Source: an uncultured Eubacteriales bacterium
GTDB lineage: Bacteria > Bacillota > Clostridia > Christensenellales > Aristaeellaceae
Length of the DNA stretch: 64,000 nt
Direction of reading: 5' to 3'
Assembly: GCA_902795275.1 (NCBI GenBank)
Contig: CADBKQ010000004.1
Span: 124,001 to 188,000, forward strand
The notes below the pieces were generated by a model, which searched no databases, had not been told where the DNA came from, and was given only the letters and a program-made list of their open reading frames with translations. Both the position numbers and the translations under genes were made by a program. Shown one piece after another: positions 61,401-64,000 of this stretch; the stretch's first letter is position 1, and each line of letters opens with the position of its first letter.

Positions 61401-64000
61401 TGGAAGAAGTTTCCATTCTCTCGCCGGACGCGGAAGACCAGCTGCGCCGGTTCAACGATACCTTTGACGACGCGGTCTCTCCTACCGCGCCGGAGCTGTT
61501 CTTGAAAGCGGTATCCGCTTACGGGGAAAAGACCGCTGTCATCGCCCAGAGCGGCGCTGTCCGCCTGACCTATGATGAGCTGGGCAGGCGCGCCAGGAAG
61601 GTAGCGGGGGCGCTGCTGAACGCGGGCGTCCAGCCGGGCGAACGGGTGGCGCTGTACATGGACCGCACGGCGGACGTGTACGCCATCCGGCAGGGCATCA
61701 TGCTTGCGGGCGGCGCGTTCGTTTCGCTGGAACCCGAATACCCTGACGACCGCATCGCCTACATTCTCAAGGACGCGGGCATCACCCGGCTGGTGACTGA
61801 ACAGGCCGTGTACGCGCCCCGCGCCGCCCTGTTTGCGGGCCTGGACGTGATGCTGCTGGACAGCGTGTACGCCTCGGCGGAGGAAACCCCGGCGCTGCCC
61901 GCCATCGATCCGGACAGCCCGGCCTACTGCATCTATACCTCCGGCTCCACGGGCAAGCCCAAGGGCGTGGAAATTCTGCACAGGAACCTGGCCAACCTGC
62001 TGCGCTACGACGAAAAGAACACGCTTGCGAAGGCGTACGTGGACAACTCTTCCACCTTCCTGGCGCTGGCAGCCATCACCTTTGACGTGTCCGTGATCGA
62101 GGAGATGATGCCCCTGTTCCACGGCCGCGCGGCAGCCATCGCCACCCAGGAGGAAATCCACAATCCGCTGCTGCTGATGCGCATGGTCAAAGCCAACGGC
62201 GTGGACATGATGAAGTGCACCCCTTCCTATCTGCAAACGATTTTAGATGTGCCCGAGGCGCGGGATGCGCTGGCGGGACTCAACGCGCTGATCGTCGGCG
62301 CGGAGCCCTTCCCGGCGGCGATGTACGCCCGCATCCGGGAGGCGGGCTTCCAAGGCACCCTGTTCAACAGCTACGGCCCCACGGAGACCTGCGTTTCCGT
62401 GTGCATCGGTACGCTGGACGGCGGCATGGTAACCATCGGCGGGCCGACGCTGAACACGGCGTTTCTGATCCGGGACAAGTTCGGCAACCTCCTGCCGCCC
62501 TATGCCCGGGGCGAACTGGTCATCGCGGGCGCGCAGGTGGGTGGAGGGTACATCCACCTGCCGGATCAGACAAAGGACAAGTTCATTCACGCGGACTGGG
62601 CGGGCAGAACGCTGAACGCCTACCGCAGCGGCGACATCGCCTATTTCGACGGGAACGGCCGGATCATCCACTGCGGGCGCAACGACAACCAGGTGAAGAT
62701 TCGCGGCCTGCGCATCGAACTGGACGGCGTGGAGAACGTCATGAACAGTTTCCCCGGCATCAAGCGCAGCGTGGCGCTGGTCCGGGGCGAAGGGGAAGGC
62801 AAGTACCTCTGCGGCTACTATGTGTCCGATGCCCCGGTGGATGAAGCGGCGCTGGTTCGGCACATGAAGCAGACGCTGACCGCCTACATGATCCCCGGCG
62901 TATTCGTCCACCTGACGGAACTGCCCCTGACGGGGAACGGCAAGGTAAACAAAAAAGCGCTGCCGGAGCCTCAGCCCCAGCAGAGCGCGGGCAGCAGGAA
63001 GCCCGCCGCCACTCCCTTGCAGCAGCAGATCGCGGAGATGTTCGCCAAGGCGCTGGGCGTTCCGTCCGTGGGCGTTGACGAGGATTTCTTTGAAATCGGC
63101 GGCACCTCCATGCTGGCCTCCAAGGTCGCCATGCAGGCCATGGTCGCCGGTCTGCCCATTGTGTATCAGGACATTTTCGCCCATCCCACGGTGGAAGCGC
63201 TGGAAAGGAGCGTGCTGAGCAAGGGCGCGCCCGCCGCCGCGGAAGCCGCAACGCCGCCGAAAGCAGCCTGCTCCGCGCCGCTGCCCCGGCAGGATCGGGA
63301 GATCGCGGAAGTCAAAGAGGCGCTCCAATGCAACACCATGGAGCACATCGGCAATATCGCCACGGGCGATCTGGGCCATGTGCTGCTCACAGGAGCCACC
63401 GGCTTCCTGGGCATCCATGTGCTGCGGGAGCTGCTGGAAAACACCTCCGGCAAAGTGACCTGCCTGATCCGCAAAGGCCGTTTGGAATCCGCAAGGAAGC
63501 GGCTGGAATCCATGCTGGTTTATTACTTTGATTCGGATTACCGGGAAGCCTTCGACAGCGGCAGGCTGGCTGTCATCGACGGCGACATCACCGACGGGAA
63601 GCTAATATCGGAGCTTGGAAATCTGGGCTTCCGCACGCTCATCAACTGCGCGGCCAGCGTGAAGCACTTTGCCAGCGACGACATCCTGCAGCGGGTGAAC
63701 GTGGACGGCGTGAAAAATCTGATCGCCCTCTGCGAAAAGACCGGCAGCAGGCTGGTGCAGATTTCCACGGTGTCGGTGGCGGGCGAGAACGTGAACCACG
63801 CCCTGCCGGATACGCTGGTCATGAAAGAAAACATGCTGTTCTTCGGGCAGGATCTGTCCAACCAGTACGTGCGCTCCAAGTTTGACGCCGAGGAAGCGGT
63901 GCTCCGGGCGGTCTCCGCGGGACGGCTGCGGGGCAAGATCATCCGGGTCGGCAACCTGATGAGCCGCAACAGCGACGGCGAGTTCCAGGCGAATTTTATC
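52463..64000 (+). CDS. Four-module NRPS with terminal thioester reductase (3' end beyond the window)
   Basis: 3846 codons are open from ATG 52463 (AGGAGGAG upstream) to the edge. Domain order with approximate positions: A1 52463-53860, T1 to 54110, C 54140-55370, A2 55390-56900, T2 to 57150, C 57160-58400, A3 58420-59930, T3 to 60170, C 60180-61430, A4 61450-62990, T4 63010-63210, reductase from 63375. P-loops YTSGSTGxPKG occur in all four A domains. Condensation motifs HHIAFDG, HHIVYDG and HHIIADG are intact. Carrier serines lie in GLSSIG, GLSSLG, GLSSIG and GGTSML. The reductase shows LLTGATGFLG and YVRSK. No epimerase, methylase or thioesterase is visible. Reductive release implies an aldehyde, alcohol or cyclic imine. 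Confidence 0.95.
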   Translation, partial: MINGNTFLELFKIQVSARGNKPALNDPTAGRQMTYAELDEYAGRVAAKMRENGVAHGDNVALVMPNSLHEAAAILAAMKLGAAVAPLNPLYPQDRLAYIYQDCAAKLIVTPDFFTDAEAYAPIGEEAPLRGEDIAMLVYTSGSTGKPKGVVIDQYALAQSIHDLMTEEDVFGLGAPFFFIAGSKSLFIGLATGCANVLIPMPAMRDPDLLAQFLAEHRISVTFISPKVLRYFTPIGDTLRKVMVGSERLSGIWTDRFELYNTYGLSEGIAAVLQFKVDKPYDNTPVGKPLAGEGVYLLDEEGRDGDEGEICLTGHFARGYLNLPEETAKTFVPNPFKDKDGFDTMLKTGDLGHRLPDGNIVYLNRKDWMVKINGQRVEPGEIEAALRRVDGIRDAAVKDFEDVSGEVYLAGFYVSSTEWEEENLRGALKAWLPEYMLPARLVRLDRLPVNANGKLDRSALPKPDRILHLDAEDLPQTDGQRKLFDLVADVVGHRDFGIHTDLARIGLSSIGVMRLTSVLSKAFGAPVSIDALRENPTVEALERCLSSLAPEMRHEKRESYPLSKTQEGILAETLERPDTTLYNVPVLIKLPESIDTARLQAAVDQAIAAHPYLSARIGLDDAGNYCIRRNDAEAVRTEIIRVEALPDALVRPFDLLNDRLCRAAIYVTDVGNYLFLDCHHIAFDGTSFMILYRDIEAAYAGQAVEPEDYTGFDVALDESAQRETARLEKARTYYEALLSDAERDMLPKGDVSGAQPASGYFTLASGLDHGAVRAWCRNNRVTENAFYNAVFAFVLMRYNFLEEALYTTIYNGRKDSRMQRTVTMLVKTLPVVCRADGNDRVEDFVRGLGDQLMDSMAADLYSFAEISQAFHINADIMFAYQGDNFVVETLAGEPAEARQLEIEEAKGTLDVTVFVRDGRVTFECEYHADRYSEAFMRGFVACMEMAAAEFLRKECLKDVSILDAEAEKSIKALNDTDVSVPFAAVPRMLEAQALAHPDRVAVIAAGEQLTYGELNARANRIANALIARGVRLNETVGMLLPRTVDAIAAEYGIMKAGGAFLPMLPDYPDDRIDYCMADSGSRFVLTTEQIIRERGALLNGKAFEALSISQLLEEGDAANPDIDLPADALAYCIYTSGSTGRPKGVMIEHGNLCNFVHIIEKNQECYHYVTRGSVALSVAALSFDFSLMEIHLSLANGMTLCMANEEEILNPLKLAALIRAHQVDVISGTPSFLSNLLDIPEAAEALSGIKLYDLGAEAFPPALYAKLRTTSPSAMIVNGYGPTEATISCISKVMDGSENITIGRPAANVKAWIFDRYGHMLPPFARGELVIGGLGVGRGYVNLPEKTAEVFLRVEGMRAYRTGDVARINGDGEIEFFGRLDNQVKLHGLRIELDEIENVMNAYPGIRRSVALVRKNEAGEDYLCAWFTAAEPVDTDDLKAFLARKLARYMVPAAFVQLEQIPMTQNGKVDKKKLPEPELAQEAALPPENETQQKIFDCAAQVLGHDRFGVTTDLYDAGLSSLGAIRLNVLLSKAFGVPVSMRDLQENPTVRALEKLLQAKAPAETYEILPDYPLTQTQNGILVESLAHPDTTIYNIPSLYRLSGRVELPRLKAAVEAAVNAHPYLKATLFADDEGHVRACRNDAAAPVVEVIQAPTLPGKLAQPFELMGGPLCRLRIYQTDTGNYLFMDFHHIVYDGASDAVLLEDINAAYDGQTLEKEIFTGFDLALEEEKLQGSPRYAQAKDWYDTLLSDADREMLPDGDVSGRAPGSAQLRYETKLQAEAVRAFCEAHGVTENAFFNAAFAFALSKFTGKKEALYTTIYNGRNDSRLDRAVAMLVKTFPVHISADSGQETAEFVSALGKQLVGSMNHDLYPFAEMARTYGISSDVLFAWQGEIEDVLIGGEEAESCPLKLNEAKAPLMLQAFSEKGRVLFHCEYHSGRYSERFMRLFAGCVEQAASELMARATLGDIRLATAEAEKEMDQFNATETPYPVTDIVTMFRAAAERYPDRTAVIFKETTLTYRQLDDLSERIAGYLRANGVGRGSVVSILIPRCEYMAAASLGALKAGAAYQPLDPSYPSERLSFMMRDAACALLIADETLLEKVPEYKGPVLLTREIPSLPACETIKDHPDPEDLFILLYTSGSTGVPKGVMLEHRNLSNFCHWYQDYYKLDESCRVAAYASYGFDACMMDMYPALTCGACVCIVEEETRLDLMALEKWYDRLAITHAFMTTQVCRQFYTMATTPKLKYLSAGGEKLVPVTPRAGAPLLINGYGPTECTIFSTTMPVEKLYDRIPIGRPLANYKLYVVDENLRRLPPLVPGELLIAGRGVGRGYLNRPDLTEKAFIRNPFTDDPDYAHAYRTGDVVRLLPDGCIDFIGRNDGQVKVRGFRVELTEVEAVIREFPGIADATVQAFEDEKTGEKYLAAYVVSEEQVDVSALNAFIRERKPPYMVPAVTMQMDAIPLNQNQKVNRRALPKPVRAAGSQAELVPPRNETEQKIFDCVADVVGHKDFGVTTDIYEAGLSSIGAIRLNVLLSKAFDVTVNSRDLKANPTVEKLEAFLTGAEKAEAFAVNADYGLTKTQEGVYVECVSKPDSTVYNVPILLKITDDLDVDRLKSAIVAAVNAHPILKTRLFLNDDGDVRMRRMDGDFSFDENAIPVRQIQDIEAEKAALVKPFKLLGGRLFRAEVLRGEGTWLFVEAHHIIADGGSLNILFSDISRAYAGEKLEQEAFTAYDVSLNEEKLRAGSAYDEAKAHYEQLLADAETVNLPAGDVHGANEKVTRGLAMAGATPAEAFKRFCDENRCSMNGLFSAAFGLTLDKYLGVDAAAFAGIYSGRNDSRFVRTVAMLVKTLPIVVTQRPGVTPAELAREVTRQLADSQNSDIYSFAEISRSLHVGTDVMFAWQGEDFAFDALCGQPARMEDLGLSEAKAPINLNVVIEQGTIRYLMEYRGDLYSEAYMRGFIQAVDSAANGLIRCAKLEEVSILSPDAEDQLRRFNDTFDDAVSPTAPELFLKAVSAYGEKTAVIAQSGAVRLTYDELGRRARKVAGALLNAGVQPGERVALYMDRTADVYAIRQGIMLAGGAFVSLEPEYPDDRIAYILKDAGITRLVTEQAVYAPRAALFAGLDVMLLDSVYASAEETPALPAIDPDSPAYCIYTSGSTGKPKGVEILHRNLANLLRYDEKNTLAKAYVDNSSTFLALAAITFDVSVIEEMMPLFHGRAAAIATQEEIHNPLLLMRMVKANGVDMMKCTPSYLQTILDVPEARDALAGLNALIVGAEPFPAAMYARIREAGFQGTLFNSYGPTETCVSVCIGTLDGGMVTIGGPTLNTAFLIRDKFGNLLPPYARGELVIAGAQVGGGYIHLPDQTKDKFIHADWAGRTLNAYRSGDIAYFDGNGRIIHCGRNDNQVKIRGLRIELDGVENVMNSFPGIKRSVALVRGEGEGKYLCGYYVSDAPVDEAALVRHMKQTLTAYMIPGVFVHLTELPLTGNGKVNKKALPEPQPQQSAGSRKPAATPLQQQIAEMFAKALGVPSVGVDEDFFEIGGTSMLASKVAMQAMVAGLPIVYQDIFAHPTVEALERSVLSKGAPAAAEAATPPKAACSAPLPRQDREIAEVKEALQCNTMEHIGNIATGDLGHVLLTGATGFLGIHVLRELLENTSGKVTCLIRKGRLESARKRLESMLVYYFDSDYREAFDSGRLAVIDGDITDGKLISELGNLGFRTLINCAASVKHFASDDILQRVNVDGVKNLIALCEKTGSRLVQISTVSVAGENVNHALPDTLVMKENMLFFGQDLSNQYVRSKFDAEEAVLRAVSAGRLRGKIIRVGNLMSRNSDGEFQANFI

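Noticed and set aside
54170..62236. Very long open frames on the minus strand of the NRPS, one of 1332 codons (58238-62236) and others of 817 and 428 codons
   Set aside because: They mirror the GC-rich codon pattern of the NRPS, encode His/Gly/Arg-rich low-complexity products without known motifs, and have no ribosome binding sites. The plus strand carries clear domain motifs.

Overview
The window reads as chromosome of a GC-rich, anaerobic Gram-positive bacterium of the Clostridia (Bacillota), plausibly a gut or rumen lineage. Pointers are strong GGAGG-type ribosome binding sites, TTGACA/TATAAT promoters with 17-bp spacers, a homodimeric glycyl-tRNA synthetase, an Rrf2-IscS-IscU-HflX block with the clostridial N-terminal extension on HflX, LytTR/GHKL signalling, YitT, Hsp33, and many exported proteins with Pro/Thr-rich or BspA-like repeats. 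The taxonomic placement is inference. No rRNA, tRNA, phage or CRISPR array was seen.

Layout. 0-14.5 kb: an exported SH3 protein (cut by the left edge), the ACT/UPF0210 pair, a zinc-ribbon membrane protein, an MBL hydrolase, an acetyltransferase, hslO with a helical-repeat partner, a probable type I toxin-antitoxin locus (7.3-7.6 kb), HEAT and TPR proteins, an L,D-transpeptidase, an ATP-grasp enzyme and a peptidoglycan-binding repeat protein. 14.5-18.1 kb: two exported proteins with Cys-pair repeats, each preceded by a structured leader with a possible short upstream ORF. 18.2-24 kb: glycyl-tRNA synthetase, then a divergent MarR-controlled heterodimeric ABC exporter. 24-32 kb: a candidate small RNA, the Rrf2-IscS-IscU-HflX cluster, two M15 carboxypeptidases, an RNase H-like protein and a TPR protein. 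32-37.4 kb: a type II toxin-antitoxin pair, a BspA-like LRR protein with a phosphate-type binding protein, a DUF4097 lipoprotein and an IS remnant. 37.4-43.5 kb (minus strand): GHKL kinase and LytTR regulator, YitT, an esterase, and an AmtB-PII fusion behind a hairpin leader. 44-49 kb (minus strand): two large exported beta-solenoid-like proteins sharing a distinctive promoter box. 49.1-64 kb: a biosynthetic operon made of a MATE transporter fused to an anti-sigma-type ATPase domain, a PaaK-like adenylating enzyme, and a giant NRPS that runs off the right edge.

Two signals stand out. First, the NRPS has order A-T-(C-A-T)x3-reductase. Its first A domain lacks the Asp that binds an amino-acid alpha-amine, so the likely product is an acyl-capped tripeptide released reductively, as an aldehyde or its derivative, and exported by the unusual MATE fusion. 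Second, seven intergenic spacers hold hairpin elements whose two arms are short arrays of 7-bp units. Almost every locus has its own unit, always in strict heptamer phase and always between or after co-directional plus-strand genes. They resemble in style the heptameric STRR elements known from cyanobacteria.
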